From Citrobacter amalonaticus (GTDB lineage: Bacteria > Pseudomonadota > Gammaproteobacteria > Enterobacterales > Enterobacteriaceae): a stretch of 64,000 bases of DNA. Every line of letters begins with the position of its first letter. The stretch's first letter is position 1. A program made the position numbers and the translations under genes. Location: positions 496,001 through 560,000 of the forward strand of contig NZ_JAGTXM010000003.1 of NCBI RefSeq assembly GCF_018252635.1. Reading direction: 5' to 3'. Below, one piece after another: positions 30,332-42,136 of this stretch. The notes under the pieces are model-generated. The model saw only the letters and a program-made list of their open reading frames with translations, searched no databases and was not told where the DNA came from.

Positions 30332-30332
<1 letters not shown>
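30036..30332 (-). CDS. mlaB: Phospholipid ABC system STAS-domain protein MlaB
   Basis: 98 residues, a STAS domain (GVTSIDLSQVSRVDTGGLALLVH with the conserved DTGG turn). Binds MlaF on the cytoplasmic face of the MlaFEDB complex and is needed for its activity. The ATG at 30332 shares a base with the mlaC stop (TAATG), so translation is coupled. The N-terminal half differs from E. coli more than the rest. Confidence 0.95.
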
Positions 30333-30985
<653 letters not shown>

Positions 30986-31543
30986 TTAATTCGTTGTGCC
31001 CGCAGGCCCAGTCGCTTCATTATGGCTTTCTGTCGGCGCCGGCGCATCGCCAGAATTCTTATTGTCATCGCCTTTACTGTTGCTGTTGTAAAGGAACTGA
31101 CCAATCATGTCTTCCAGCACCATCGCGGATTTGGTGTCCTGAATTGTGCCGCCATCTTTGAGGATAGACGTCCCTAGCTCAGGATCTTCAAAACCGACGT
31201 TCAGCGCCAGATATTGTTCCCCCAGAAGACCGGACGTCCGAATACTCAGTGAACTGGTATCAGGAATGTGGTTATAGCGCTCTTCAATGTCCAACGTCAC
31301 GCGCGGTAAATAGGTCTTCGGATCGAGAGAGATGTCCGCCACGCGCCCCACCACAACGCCACCGATACGTACTGGCGAACGCACTTTCAGGCCGCCAATA
31401 TTATCGAATGTCGCATAAATCGTGTAGGTCGGTTCTGTGCGCATGGAGGTCACGTTGGCCGCCTTCAGGCAGACAAACAGTGCGGCCAGTAATGCGGCTA
31501 ACAAAAAGATCCCCACCCAAATTTCATTCTTTTTCGTTTGCAT
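30986..31543 (-). CDS. mlaD: Inner-membrane MCE protein MlaD
   Basis: 185 residues: one N-terminal membrane helix (about 8-30) and an MCE domain (YTIYATFDNIGGLKVRSPV to LALNVG), then a disordered Asn/Gly-rich tail. Forms the hexameric lipid channel of MlaFEDB. The ATG at 31543 gives MQTKKNEIWVGIFLLAALLA. The tail is two residues longer than in E. coli, as I recall it. Confidence 0.96.
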   Translation of the reverse strand: MQTKKNEIWVGIFLLAALLAALFVCLKAANVTSMRTEPTYTIYATFDNIGGLKVRSPVRIGGVVVGRVADISLDPKTYLPRVTLDIEERYNHIPDTSSLSIRTSGLLGEQYLALNVGFEDPELGTSILKDGGTIQDTKSAMVLEDMIGQFLYNSNSKGDDNKNSGDAPAPTESHNEATGPAGTTN

Positions 31544-31547
31544 GAAC

Positions 31548-33150
<1,603 letters not shown>

Positions 33151-33358
33151 TGATTCATCCTTCGTGTTGCTTGTTGATCTAAGCATGGTGCTGAATGTGA
33201 CCATGAACCCAACATATTTACAGAATATTACCCGTGCTGGTTAGCTAAAGCTGGCATTTGTTTTACTTTTTAGCTGCATAAAGTCAAAATTAAGACTTCG
33301 TTACGGTTTCCAGACGATCCCGGTGGACCGGCGAGTATACCTGAAGAAAGGACTTTAG

Positions 33359-34336
33359 ATGCTTTTAGCCACGGCGCTGTTAATTATTGGTTTATTATTG
33401 GTCGTCTACGGCGCCGACCGCCTGGTATTTGCCGCCTCAATCTTATGCCGAACCTTCGGGATCCCGCCGCTGATTATCGGCATGACGGTAGTCAGTATAG
33501 GTACATCTCTGCCTGAAATTATTGTTTCTGTCGCCGCCTCTCTGCACGGACAGTTAGATTTGGCCGTCGGCACTGCGATCGGTTCTAACATTACCAACAT
33601 TTTATTGATCCTCGGGCTCGCCGCGCTGATCCACCCTTTTACCGTGCATTCTGATGTTCTGCGTCGCGAATTGCCGCTAATGTTGCTGGTGAGTGTCGTG
33701 GCAGGATCCGTACTGTATGACGGACAACTCAACCGCAGCGATGGTATCTTTCTGTTACTGTTAGCCGTGTTATGGCTGCTGTTCATTGTTAAAATTGCCC
33801 GTCTCGCTGAGCGTCAGGGCAATGACAGCCTCACCCGGGAGCAGGTTGCCGAGTTACCGCGCGAAGGCGGATTACCGGTCGCGTTTTTATGGCTGGGCAT
33901 AGCGCTGATTATCATGCCGATGGCGACACGAATGGTGGTAGATAACGCCACTGTGATTGCCAACTATTTCGCGATGAGCGAACTGACGATTGGTCTGACG
34001 GTGATCGCGATTGGCACCAGCCTGCCTGAACTGGCAACCGCCATCGCGGGCGTGCGCAAAGGTGAAAATGATATTGCAGTGGGCAATATCATCGGCGCGA
34101 ACATTTTTAACCTCACCATTGTCCTCGGTCTTCCCGCCCTGATTACGCCGGGTGACGTCAACCCACTGGCGTTCAATCGTGACTACAGCGTGATGCTGCT
34201 GGTGAGCATCATCTTTGCATTACTCTGCTGGCGGCGTCCCCGCCAGTCCGGTCGCGGCGCGGGTGTGCTGCTGACCGGCGGTTTTATCGTATGGCTGGCG
34301 ATGTTGTATTGGTTATCGCCACTTCTCGTTGGATAA
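33359..34336 (+). CDS. yrbG: Na+/Ca2+ exchanger-family protein YrbG
   Basis: 325 residues, about ten helices, with the two alpha repeats of the CaCA family: SIGTSLPEIIVSVAAS and AIGTSLPELATAIAGV (GTSLPE in both). Inner-membrane cation antiporter; not essential in E. coli and its physiological ion is unsettled. First gene of the yrbG-kdsD-kdsC-lptCAB run, divergent from mla. Confidence 0.95.
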   Translation: MLLATALLIIGLLLVVYGADRLVFAASILCRTFGIPPLIIGMTVVSIGTSLPEIIVSVAASLHGQLDLAVGTAIGSNITNILLILGLAALIHPFTVHSDVLRRELPLMLLVSVVAGSVLYDGQLNRSDGIFLLLLAVLWLLFIVKIARLAERQGNDSLTREQVAELPREGGLPVAFLWLGIALIIMPMATRMVVDNATVIANYFAMSELTIGLTVIAIGTSLPELATAIAGVRKGENDIAVGNIIGANIFNLTIVLGLPALITPGDVNPLAFNRDYSVMLLVSIIFALLCWRRPRQSGRGAGVLLTGGFIVWLAMLYWLSPLLVG

Positions 34337-34350
34337 CTGGAAACAGATAT

Positions 34351-35337
34351 ATGTCGCACTTAGCGTTACAACCGGGTTTTGACTTTCAGCAAGCCGGCAA
34401 AGAGGTTCTGGCGATTGAACGTGAAGGCCTGGCGGAGCTCGATCAGTACATCAACCAGGATTTCACTCTCGCCTGTGAAAAAATGTTCAACTGCACCGGC
34501 AAAGTGGTGGTGATGGGCATGGGGAAATCGGGGCATATTGGCCGCAAAATGGCCGCGACCTTTGCCAGCACCGGCACCTCTTCATTTTTCGTTCATCCTG
34601 GCGAAGCCGCCCACGGCGATCTGGGGATGGTCACCTCGCAGGATGTAGTGATTGCCATCTCCAACTCCGGGGAATCCAGCGAGATCGCTGCTCTGATTCC
34701 GGTCCTTAAGCGACTGCAGGTTCAACTTATTTGCATCACCGGTCGACCAGAAAGCAGCATGGCGCGTGCTGCGGATGTCCATCTGTGTGTTAAAGTACCG
34801 CAAGAAGCCTGTCCGCTTGGGCTGGCACCGACGAGCAGCACCACCGCCACACTAGTGATGGGCGATGCGCTGGCGGTGGCGTTGTTAAAGGCGCGCGGCT
34901 TTACCGCGGAGGATTTTGCTCTGTCACATCCGGGCGGTGCGCTGGGGCGAAAACTGCTGCTGCGCGTAAACGATATTATGCATACGGGTGATGAAATCCC
35001 GCATGTTACCAAAGAAGCCAGCCTGCGCGATGCGCTGCTGGAAATCACCCGCAAGAACCTCGGGATGACCGTGATTTGCGATGATGCGATGAAGATCGAC
35101 GGTATCTTCACCGACGGTGATTTACGTCGCGTCTTTGATATGGGCGTTGACGTGCGCCAGCTCGGTATCGCCGACGTGATGACGCCTGGAGGCATTCGTG
35201 TGCGCCCCGGCATTCTGGCGGTCGATGCGCTGAACTTAATGCAGTCTCGCCATATCACCTCCGTAATGGTTGCCGATGGCGACCAGTTACTCGGTGTGTT
35301 ACATATGCATGATCTCCTGCGTGCAGGCGTTGTGTAG
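34351..35337 (+). CDS. kdsD: Arabinose-5-phosphate isomerase
   Basis: 328 residues, the E. coli length. It converts ribulose-5-phosphate to arabinose-5-phosphate, the precursor of Kdo. SIS sugar-isomerase domain (VVMGMGKSGHIGRKMAAT and SNSGESSE) followed by two CBS repeats from about residue 210. The ATG at 34351 follows aaacagatat; this is the start giving MSHLALQPGFDFQQAGK. Confidence 0.97.
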   Translation: MSHLALQPGFDFQQAGKEVLAIEREGLAELDQYINQDFTLACEKMFNCTGKVVVMGMGKSGHIGRKMAATFASTGTSSFFVHPGEAAHGDLGMVTSQDVVIAISNSGESSEIAALIPVLKRLQVQLICITGRPESSMARAADVHLCVKVPQEACPLGLAPTSSTTATLVMGDALAVALLKARGFTAEDFALSHPGGALGRKLLLRVNDIMHTGDEIPHVTKEASLRDALLEITRKNLGMTVICDDAMKIDGIFTDGDLRRVFDMGVDVRQLGIADVMTPGGIRVRPGILAVDALNLMQSRHITSVMVADGDQLLGVLHMHDLLRAGVV

Positions 35338-35357
35338 AAATTCAAGGATAAAGAGAA

Positions 35358-35924
35358 ATGAGCAAAGCAGGTGCGTCGCTTGCGACCTGTTATGGACCCG
35401 TCAGCGCTGACGTCATCGCCAAAGCAGAGAATATCCGTCTGCTGATTCTTGATGTCGATGGCGTGCTGTCGGATGGCCTGATTTATATGGGCAACAACGG
35501 TGAAGAACTGAAGGCTTTCAACGTCCGTGACGGTTACGGGATCCGTTGTGCGCTAACGTCTGATATTGACGTCGCTATTATTACCGGACGAAAGGCTAAA
35601 CTAGTAGAAGATCGGTGTGCCACACTCGGCATCACACACCTGTATCAGGGGCAATCGGATAAACTGGTCGCTTTTCACGATCTGCTGATAAAACTGGACA
35701 TTGCGCCAGAGAACGTGGCGTACGTCGGTGACGATCTGATTGACTGGCCGGTGATGGAAAAAATTGGCCTGAGCATTGCCGTTGCGGATGCACATCCGTT
35801 ACTGCTGCCACGCGCGGATTACGTCACGAAAATCGCAGGCGGACGCGGCGCGGTTCGAGAAGTCTGTGATTTATTATTACTGGCGCAGGGTAAGCTTGAT
35901 GAGGCCAAAGGGCAATCGATATGA
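35358..35924 (+). CDS. kdsC: Kdo-8-phosphate phosphatase
   Basis: 188 residues, a cap-less HAD phosphatase that acts as a tetramer. Nucleophile motif LLILDVDGVLSDGLIY (the two Asp of DVDG), later motifs TGRKAKLVEDRC and VGDDLIDWPVM. Releases Kdo from Kdo-8-phosphate. Its stop overlaps the lptC start by four bases (ATGA). Confidence 0.97.
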   Translation: MSKAGASLATCYGPVSADVIAKAENIRLLILDVDGVLSDGLIYMGNNGEELKAFNVRDGYGIRCALTSDIDVAIITGRKAKLVEDRCATLGITHLYQGQSDKLVAFHDLLIKLDIAPENVAYVGDDLIDWPVMEKIGLSIAVADAHPLLLPRADYVTKIAGGRGAVREVCDLLLLAQGKLDEAKGQSI

Positions 35925-36496
35925 GTAAAGCCAGACGTTGGGTTATCATTCTACTGTCGTTGGCCGTGCTGGTGCTGATTGGGATTAATCTGGCCGATAA
36001 AGACGACACGGCTCAGGTGGTAGTGAATACGAGCGATCCGACCTACAAGAGCGAGCATACGGATACCGTTGTCTACAGTCCGGAAGGCGCACTGAGCTAT
36101 CGTTTGATCGCCCAACATGTTGAATATTATTCCGATCAGGCCGTTTCGTGGTTCACGCAACCCGTATTAACGACATTTGATAAGGAGAAGATCCCGACAT
36201 GGTCAATCAAGGCAGATAAAGCCAAGCTGACCGAGGATCGGATGCTGTATCTTTATGGTCACGTTGAAGTCAACGCGCTGGTGCCTGACGCTCAACTTCG
36301 CAGAATTACCACCGATAACGCGCAGATCAATCTGGTGACGCAGGATGTTACCTCTGAAGACCTCGTCACGTTATACGGATCAACATTTAACTCCAGCGGA
36401 CTGAAAATGCGCGGCAACTTACGCAGCAAGAACGCCGAGCTGATTGAAAAGGTTAGAACCTCCTATGAAATTCAAAACAAACAAACTCAGCCTTAA
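35921..36496 (+). CDS. lptC: LPS export protein LptC
   Basis: 191 residues: short N-terminal membrane anchor (RRWVIILLSLAVLVLIGINL) and a periplasmic beta-jellyroll. Bridges LptB2FG to LptA in the LPS transport filament. It overlaps kdsC by four bases and lptA by 32. Confidence 0.96.
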   Translation: MSKARRWVIILLSLAVLVLIGINLADKDDTAQVVVNTSDPTYKSEHTDTVVYSPEGALSYRLIAQHVEYYSDQAVSWFTQPVLTTFDKEKIPTWSIKADKAKLTEDRMLYLYGHVEVNALVPDAQLRRITTDNAQINLVTQDVTSEDLVTLYGSTFNSSGLKMRGNLRSKNAELIEKVRTSYEIQNKQTQP

Positions 36497-37013
36497 TCTT
36501 GTGCTTGCCAGCTCACTTCTGGCCGCCAGCATTCCGGCGTTCGCCGTCACTGGCGATACCGAACAACCGATTCACATTGAATCGGACCAGCAGTCTCTGG
36601 ATATGCAGGGTAACGTCGTGACCTTCACTGGCAATGTCATTGTGACCCAGGGCACCATCAAAATTAACGCCGATAAGGTGGTCGTTACTCGCCCCGGCGG
36701 CGAAGAGGGAAAAGAGGTCATTGATGGCTTCGGCAACCCGGCCACCTTCTATCAAATGCAGGACAACGGTAAGCCAGTAAAAGGCCATGCGTCAAAAATG
36801 CATTATGAGCTGGCGAAAGACTTTGTCGTGCTCACCGGCAATGCGTACCTGGAACAGCTCGACAGCAACATTACCGGGGACAAAATTACCTATCTGGTGA
36901 AAGAGCAGAAAATGCAGGCCTTCAGTGAAAAAGGCAAGCGTGTGACCACCGTTCTGGTTCCGTCGCAGTTGCAGGACAAAAACCAGACCCCGGCTCAGAA
37001 GAAGAGTAACTAA
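36465..37013 (+). CDS. lptA: Periplasmic LPS-binding protein LptA
   Basis: 182 residues. Signal peptide cleaved after Ala27 (ASIPAFA, then VTGDTEQPIHIES). The OstA/LptA jellyroll repeats (DQQSLDMQGNVVTFTGNV) form the periplasmic bridge that carries LPS to LptD. The ATG at 36465 lies inside the lptC 3' end; an earlier in-frame ATG at 36444 has no signal-peptide match. Confidence 0.96.
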   Translation: MKFKTNKLSLNLVLASSLLAASIPAFAVTGDTEQPIHIESDQQSLDMQGNVVTFTGNVIVTQGTIKINADKVVVTRPGGEEGKEVIDGFGNPATFYQMQDNGKPVKGHASKMHYELAKDFVVLTGNAYLEQLDSNITGDKITYLVKEQKMQAFSEKGKRVTTVLVPSQLQDKNQTPAQKKSN

Positions 37014-37019
37014 TTCGTT

Positions 37020-37745
37020 ATGGCAACATTAACTGCAAAGAATCTGGCGAAGGCCTATAAAGGCCGCCGCGTCGTGGAAGATGTCAGCCTGACCGTCAAC
37101 TCGGGCGAGATTGTCGGTCTGCTTGGGCCGAACGGTGCGGGTAAAACCACCACCTTCTACATGGTTGTCGGCATTGTGCCGCGCGATGCCGGTAACATCA
37201 TTATTGATGATGAAGACATCAGCCTGCTGCCGCTGCACGCCCGTGCGCGCCGCGGGATTGGCTATCTGCCGCAGGAAGCGTCTATTTTTCGCCGCCTGAG
37301 CGTCTACGATAACCTGATGGCCGTGCTGCAAATTCGTGACGATCTCTCCAGCGAACAGCGTGAAGACCGAGCTAACGAGCTGATGGAAGAGTTCCACATT
37401 GAGCATCTGCGCGACAACATGGGGCAGTCACTCTCCGGCGGGGAACGTCGCCGTGTGGAAATTGCCAGAGCCCTGGCCGCCAACCCGAAATTTATCCTGC
37501 TGGATGAACCGTTTGCTGGCGTTGACCCCATCTCCGTTATTGATATCAAACGCATTATTGAGCATCTGCGTGACAGCGGTCTCGGCGTGTTGATTACCGA
37601 CCATAACGTCCGCGAAACGCTGGCCGTGTGTGAGCGTGCCTATATCGTGAGCCAGGGACACCTGATCGCGCACGGTACGCCGACAGAAATCCTGCAGGAC
37701 GAACACGTGAAGCGCGTATACCTTGGGGAAGACTTCAGACTCTGA
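37020..37745 (+). CDS. lptB: LPS export ABC ATPase LptB
   Basis: 241 residues. Walker [18 protein letters not shown], signature [14 protein letters not shown], Walker [14 protein letters not shown], switch His in ITDHNVRE. Powers LptB2FG extraction of LPS from the inner membrane. Follows lptA by six bases and precedes rpoN. Confidence 0.98.
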   Translation: MATLTAKNLAKAYKGRRVVEDVSLTVNSGEIVGLLGPNGAGKTTTFYMVVGIVPRDAGNIIIDDEDISLLPLHARARRGIGYLPQEASIFRRLSVYDNLMAVLQIRDDLSSEQREDRANELMEEFHIEHLRDNMGQSLSGGERRRVEIARALAANPKFILLDEPFAGVDPISVIDIKRIIEHLRDSGLGVLITDHNVRETLAVCERAYIVSQGHLIAHGTPTEILQDEHVKRVYLGEDFRL

Positions 37746-37792
37746 TAGGGTAGAAGTTTGCGACGTCATAGCGGGAGAAAACGACTCTGAAC

Positions 37793-39226
37793 ATGAAGCA
37801 AGGTTTGCAACTCAGGCTGAGCCAACAACTGGCGATGACGCCGCAGCTACAACAGGCGATTCGTCTGTTGCAGTTGTCGACGCTGGAACTGCAACAAGAA
37901 CTCCAGCAAGCGCTGGAAAGCAATCCATTGCTGGAGCAAACCGATCTTCACGACGAAGTTGATACCCGCGAAACGCAGGACAGCGAAACGCTGGATACCG
38001 CCGACGCTCTCGAACAAAAAGAGATGCCGGAAGAGTTACCACTCGACGCCAGCTGGGATGAAATCTACACCGCCGGCACACCTTCAGGTACCAGCGGCGA
38101 CTACATCGACGATGAGCTTCCCGTTTACCAGGGAGAAACCACACAGACCCTTCAGGATTACCTGATGTGGCAGGTGGAACTCACCCCGTTCTCGGATACC
38201 GATCGTGCGATCGCTACCTCGATTGTTGATGCCGTTGACGACACGGGTTATCTCACCGTTTCGTTGGATGACATCCTCGAAAGCATGGGCGATGAAGAGG
38301 TGGGGCTTGATGAGGTCGAAGCCGTTCTTAAACGTATTCAGCGATTTGATCCTGTTGGCGTGGCGGCAAAAGATCTGCGCGATTGTCTGCTAATCCAGCT
38401 CTCACAGTTCGACAAAGCGACACCTTTCCTTGAAGAAGCCCGACAGATCATAAGCGATCACCTCGATCTGCTTGCGAACCACGACTTCCGCACGCTGATG
38501 CGCGTCACACGTCTCAAAGAAGAGGTGCTCAAAGAAGCGGTCAATCTGATTCAGTCACTCGATCCTCGCCCGGGTCAGTCGATCCAGACCGGTGAGCCGG
38601 AATACGTGATCCCGGACGTGCTGGTGCGTAAGCATAACGGTCACTGGACGGTTGAACTCAACGGTGACAGCATTCCCCGCCTACAGATCAATCAGCACTA
38701 CGCCGCGATGTGTAACGGTGGGCGCAATGACGCCGACAGCCAGTACATCCGCAGTAATTTGCAGGATGCGAAGTGGTTGATTAAGAGTCTGGAAAGCCGC
38801 AACGATACCCTGCTGCGCGTCAGTCGTTGTATCGTTGAGCAGCAGCAAGCCTTCTTTGAACAAGGCGAAGAATATATGAAACCGATGGTGCTGGCCGATA
38901 TCGCCCAGGCCGTCGAGATGCATGAATCGACCATTTCTCGTGTGACAACGCAGAAGTATTTGCACAGTCCGCGCGGCATTTTTGAACTGAAGTATTTTTT
39001 CTCCAGCCATGTGAATACCGAAGGAGGTGGCGAAGCTTCCTCCACGGCGATTCGCGCACTGGTGAAGAAGTTGATTGCGGCGGAAAACCCTGCGAAGCCC
39101 CTGAGCGACAGCAAGCTAACCTCGATGCTGTCGGAACAAGGCATCATGGTGGCGCGCCGCACCGTTGCGAAGTACCGAGAGTCTTTATCCATTCCGCCGT
39201 CAAACCAGCGCAAACAACTGGTTTGA
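37793..39226 (+). CDS. rpoN: RNA polymerase sigma-54 factor
   Basis: 477 residues, the E. coli length. Recognises -24/-12 promoters and needs enhancer-binding ATPases. Gln/Leu-rich region I ([20 protein letters not shown]), acidic region II (about 50-110), core-binding region, helix-turn-helix, and the RpoN box [10 protein letters not shown] near the end. It heads the hpf-ptsN-rapZ-npr series with 47 bp after lptB. Confidence 0.98.
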   Translation: MKQGLQLRLSQQLAMTPQLQQAIRLLQLSTLELQQELQQALESNPLLEQTDLHDEVDTRETQDSETLDTADALEQKEMPEELPLDASWDEIYTAGTPSGTSGDYIDDELPVYQGETTQTLQDYLMWQVELTPFSDTDRAIATSIVDAVDDTGYLTVSLDDILESMGDEEVGLDEVEAVLKRIQRFDPVGVAAKDLRDCLLIQLSQFDKATPFLEEARQIISDHLDLLANHDFRTLMRVTRLKEEVLKEAVNLIQSLDPRPGQSIQTGEPEYVIPDVLVRKHNGHWTVELNGDSIPRLQINQHYAAMCNGGRNDADSQYIRSNLQDAKWLIKSLESRNDTLLRVSRCIVEQQQAFFEQGEEYMKPMVLADIAQAVEMHESTISRVTTQKYLHSPRGIFELKYFFSSHVNTEGGGEASSTAIRALVKKLIAAENPAKPLSDSKLTSMLSEQGIMVARRTVAKYRESLSIPPSNQRKQLV

Positions 39227-39248
39227 CCCAACCGATAAGGAAGACACT

Positions 39249-39536
39249 ATGCAGCTCAACATCACTGGAAACAACGTCGAGATCACAGAAGCTCTGCGCG
39301 ACTTTGTGAATACCAAGTTCGCCAAACTCGAACAGTATTTTGACAGGATTAATCAGGTCTATATTGTGTTGAAAGTGGAAAAGGTTACCCACATCTCGGA
39401 TGCAACACTGCATGTAAACGGTGGCGAAATTCACGCCAGTGCGGAAGGTCAGGACATGTATGCCGCCATTGATGGCTTAATTGACAAGCTGGCTAGACAG
39501 CTCACCAAACACAAAGATAAATTGAAACAACACTAA
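39249..39536 (+). CDS. hpf: Ribosome hibernation-promoting factor HPF (short form)
   Basis: 95 residues, the short gamma-proteobacterial HPF. Helps form the 100S ribosome dimer in stationary phase with RMF. Signature MQLNITGNNVEITEALRDFV and the HVNGGEIHASAEGQDMYAAID strand. The ATG at 39249 follows taaggaagac; the longer frame upstream overlaps rpoN. Confidence 0.96.
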   Translation: MQLNITGNNVEITEALRDFVNTKFAKLEQYFDRINQVYIVLKVEKVTHISDATLHVNGGEIHASAEGQDMYAAIDGLIDKLARQLTKHKDKLKQH

Positions 39537-39651
39537 TTGTCCGGGCAGTTAGCGGGTGCAGGACGGCCTGTTGTGCAGAACAACAGGCCATTTGTACAGT
39601 TAGCGCTCCGAATCCGTTCCGCTGTAGTGGGGCGGATTCTTAGGTGAAATT

Positions 39652-40143
39652 ATGATAAATAACGATACGACTCTACAACTGAGCAGTGTACTTAACCAGG
39701 AATGTACGCGCAGTGCCGTTCACTGCCAGAGCAAAAAACGCGCGCTGGAAATCATCAGTGAACTGGCTGCAAAACAGCTCAGTCTACCGCCGCAGGTCGT
39801 TTTTGAAGCGATCCTGACGCGCGAAAAAATGGGCAGTACCGGCATCGGCAACGGGATCGCCATCCCACACGGTAAGCTGGAAGAAGATACCCTGCGCGCC
39901 GTCGGCGTGTTTGTGCAACTGGAAACGCCCATCGCCTTCGACGCGATTGATAATCAACCTGTTGATCTGCTTTTTGCTTTGCTGGTGCCTGCGGATCAAA
40001 CCAAAACGCACCTGCATACGCTATCGCTGGTAGCTAAGCGTCTGGCGGATAAAACCATCTGCCGTCGACTGCGCGCCGCACAGAGCGATGAAGAGTTGTA
40101 TCAAATCATCACTGACACCGAAGGCGGTCAGGATGAAGCGTAA
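39652..40143 (+). CDS. ptsN: Nitrogen PTS enzyme IIA (EIIA-Ntr)
   Basis: 163 residues. Accepts phosphate from NPr at His73 (GIGNGIAIPHGKLEED) and in its free form controls K+ transport and other targets. Lies 115 bp after hpf and 33 before rapZ, in the rpoN operon. Confidence 0.97.
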   Translation: MINNDTTLQLSSVLNQECTRSAVHCQSKKRALEIISELAAKQLSLPPQVVFEAILTREKMGSTGIGNGIAIPHGKLEEDTLRAVGVFVQLETPIAFDAIDNQPVDLLFALLVPADQTKTHLHTLSLVAKRLADKTICRRLRAAQSDEELYQIITDTEGGQDEA

Positions 40144-40176
40144 CTCCCTTTTTGCCGTGGTGAGGAGAAACAGTAC

Positions 40177-41031
40177 ATGGTACTGATGATCGTCAGCGGT
40201 CGTTCAGGGTCAGGTAAATCTGTCGCCCTGCGCGCGCTGGAAGATATGGGCTTTTACTGCGTGGATAACCTCCCCGTGGTACTGTTACCCGATCTGGCAC
40301 GCACGCTTGCCGAACGCCAGATTTCGGCGGCCGTCAGCATTGACGTGCGCAACATGCCAGAGTCGCCGGAAATTTTTGAACAGGCGATGAACAACCTGCC
40401 GGAGGCGTTCTCGCCACAGTTACTGTTCCTCGATGCTGACCGCAACACGTTGATTCGTCGCTACAGCGATACGCGTCGTCTACACCCCCTTTCCAGCAAG
40501 AACCTGTCGCTGGAAAGCGCCATCGATCAGGAAAGCGACCTCCTGGAACCGCTGCGTTCTCGCGCCGACCTGATCGTCGACACCTCAGAAATGTCGGTGC
40601 ATGAACTGGCAGAAATGCTGCGGACCCGCCTGTTGGGTAAACGCGAGCGTGAACTGACGATGGTGTTTGAGTCCTTCGGCTTTAAGCACGGTATCCCCAT
40701 CGATGCCGATTACGTCTTTGACGTCCGCTTTCTGCCAAACCCGCACTGGGACCCGAAACTGCGTCCGATGACCGGTCTCGACAAGCCCGTCGCCGCCTTC
40801 CTCGACCGGCACACAGAAGTACACAATTTTATCTACCAGACTCGCAGCTATCTTGAGCTATGGTTACCCATGCTGGAGACCAACAACCGTAGCTATCTGA
40901 CCGTTGCTATCGGTTGTACCGGTGGGAAACACCGTTCGGTGTATATTGCAGAACAGCTGGCAGACTACTTCCGCTCACGCGGTAAAAACGTACAGTCACG
41001 CCATCGTACGCTGGAAAAACGCAAAACATGA
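40177..41031 (+). CDS. rapZ: RNase adapter protein RapZ
   Basis: 284 residues. N-terminal P-loop kinase-like domain ([20 protein letters not shown]) and C-terminal RNA-binding part with the [13 protein letters not shown] motif. Guides RNase E to the sRNA GlmZ and is sequestered by GlmY, so tying glmS (glucosamine-6-phosphate) to demand. Stop overlaps the npr start by four bases. Confidence 0.97.
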   Translation: MVLMIVSGRSGSGKSVALRALEDMGFYCVDNLPVVLLPDLARTLAERQISAAVSIDVRNMPESPEIFEQAMNNLPEAFSPQLLFLDADRNTLIRRYSDTRRLHPLSSKNLSLESAIDQESDLLEPLRSRADLIVDTSEMSVHELAEMLRTRLLGKRERELTMVFESFGFKHGIPIDADYVFDVRFLPNPHWDPKLRPMTGLDKPVAAFLDRHTEVHNFIYQTRSYLELWLPMLETNNRSYLTVAIGCTGGKHRSVYIAEQLADYFRSRGKNVQSRHRTLEKRKT

Positions 41032-41300
41032 CCGTGAAGCAAACTGTTGAAATCACGAACAAGCTGGGCATGCATGCCCGGCCAGCAATGAAGCTCTTTG
41101 AATTAATGCAGGGATTTGATGCGGAAGTCCTGCTACGAAATGATGAAGGCACCGAAGCGGAAGCCAACAGCGTTATCGCATTGTTGATGCTGGATTCTGC
41201 CAAAGGCCGACAAATTGAGATTGAAGCCTCCGGTCCGCAAGAGGTCGAAGCGCTGGCGGCCGTCATCGCTCTCTTCAATTCGGGATTCGACGAAGACTGA
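41028..41300 (+). CDS. npr: Phosphocarrier protein NPr
   Basis: 90 residues, HPr-like. Phosphorylatable His16 in [13 protein letters not shown], and the conserved Ser in [13 protein letters not shown]. Passes phosphate from PtsP to PtsN. Four-base overlap with rapZ; a terminator follows. Confidence 0.97.
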   Translation: MTVKQTVEITNKLGMHARPAMKLFELMQGFDAEVLLRNDEGTEAEANSVIALLMLDSAKGRQIEIEASGPQEVEALAAVIALFNSGFDED

Positions 41301-41327
41301 GTTTTCTCGTTCCGCAGAGACTTAACA

Positions 41328-41351
41328 GAAAACGCCATCCGGCGTTTTTTC
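41328..41351 (+). terminator. Intrinsic terminator after npr
   Basis: GAAAACGCCATCCGGCGTTTTTTCG: stem AACGCC/GGCGTT, loop ATCC, six T. Ends the rpoN operon. Confidence 0.8.
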
Positions 41352-41403
41352 GTTTTTGCCCCCTTCACTGTACAATTCGTGCGCTTTTTCATTTTTGAAT
41401 TAC

Positions 41404-41420
41404 CTTAAGAAAACCTTAAG
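41404..41420 (+). promoter_or_regulatory. PmrA (BasR) box upstream of yrbL
   Basis: CTTAAG-AAAAC-CTTAAG: two identical direct half-sites with a five-base spacer, matching the PmrA/BasR consensus. It lies directly upstream of a PhoP box. Confidence 0.7.
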
Positions 41421-41426
41421 ACAGTT

Positions 41427-41443
41427 CGTTTAGGTTTCATTTA
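41427..41443 (+). promoter_or_regulatory. PhoP box upstream of yrbL
   Basis: CGTTTA-GGTTT-CATTTA fits the PhoP direct repeat (T/G)GTTTA-N5-(T/G)GTTTA. A plausible -10, CATACT, begins 11 bases after it (41455-41460), the usual PhoP class arrangement. Confidence 0.65.
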
Positions 41444-41496
41444 ACCTGAGTGTTCATACTGGATTATTGTCAGTAAATATTTCCAGGATATCACTC

Positions 41497-42129
41497 ATGA
41501 TTCGTTTATCAGCAGAGACTCCCCTGGGCACCGGACGACATCGTAAGTGTTATGCGCATCCGGATGATGCCCAGCGTTGTATTAAGATTGTTTACAACAA
41601 TGGTCAGGGCGGCGACAAAGAGACACAGCGTGAACTGAAGTACTATGCCCATCTCTCTCGCTACCTGAAAGACTGGAGCGGCATCCCGCGCTATTACGGC
41701 ACGGTAGAGACCGACTGCGGAACGGGTTACGTTTATGATGTGATTGCCGATTACGACGGTAAACCGTCCATCACTCTCACCGAATTTGCCAAACAATGTC
41801 GTTACGAAGACGACTTTGCCGTGCTGCGTCAGCTACTGAAGACGCTAAAACGCTACCTGCGTGACAACCATATCGTCACCATGACGCTGAAACCGCAGAA
41901 CATTCTTTGTCACCGTATCAGCGAATCAGAAGTAGTGCCGGTGGTGTGCGATAACATTGGCGAAGGGACGCTGATCCCGCTGGCGACCTGGTCAAAATGG
42001 TTCTGCCGTCGTAAGCAGGAAAGACTGTGGCAACGCTTTATCGCCCAACCCGTACTGGCCGTCGCGCTGGAAAAAAACGCCCAACCGAAAGAACGCAGCG
42101 GGTTATCGCTCTCTTCGCGCGAGGCGTAA
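41497..42129 (+). CDS. yrbL: PhoP/BasR-regulated protein YrbL
   Basis: 210 residues, kinase-like in appearance: LGTGRHRKCYAHPDDAQRCIKIV resembles a protein-kinase N-lobe, and HIVTMTLKPQNILC looks like the catalytic-loop position of PhoP-regulated YrbL family proteins. Function unknown. The ATG at 41497 gives MIRLSAETPLGTGRHRKC as in E. coli. The promoter region carries a PmrA box and a PhoP box, so it should answer to low Mg2+, cationic peptides or Fe3+. Convergent with mtgA, only seven bases apart. Confidence 0.93.
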   Translation: MIRLSAETPLGTGRHRKCYAHPDDAQRCIKIVYNNGQGGDKETQRELKYYAHLSRYLKDWSGIPRYYGTVETDCGTGYVYDVIADYDGKPSITLTEFAKQCRYEDDFAVLRQLLKTLKRYLRDNHIVTMTLKPQNILCHRISESEVVPVVCDNIGEGTLIPLATWSKWFCRRKQERLWQRFIAQPVLAVALEKNAQPKERSGLSLSSREA

Positions 42130-42136
42130 TGCCAAT

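Noticed and set aside
41509-41796. 95-codon minus-strand frame inside yrbL
   Set aside because: Antisense shadow of yrbL.
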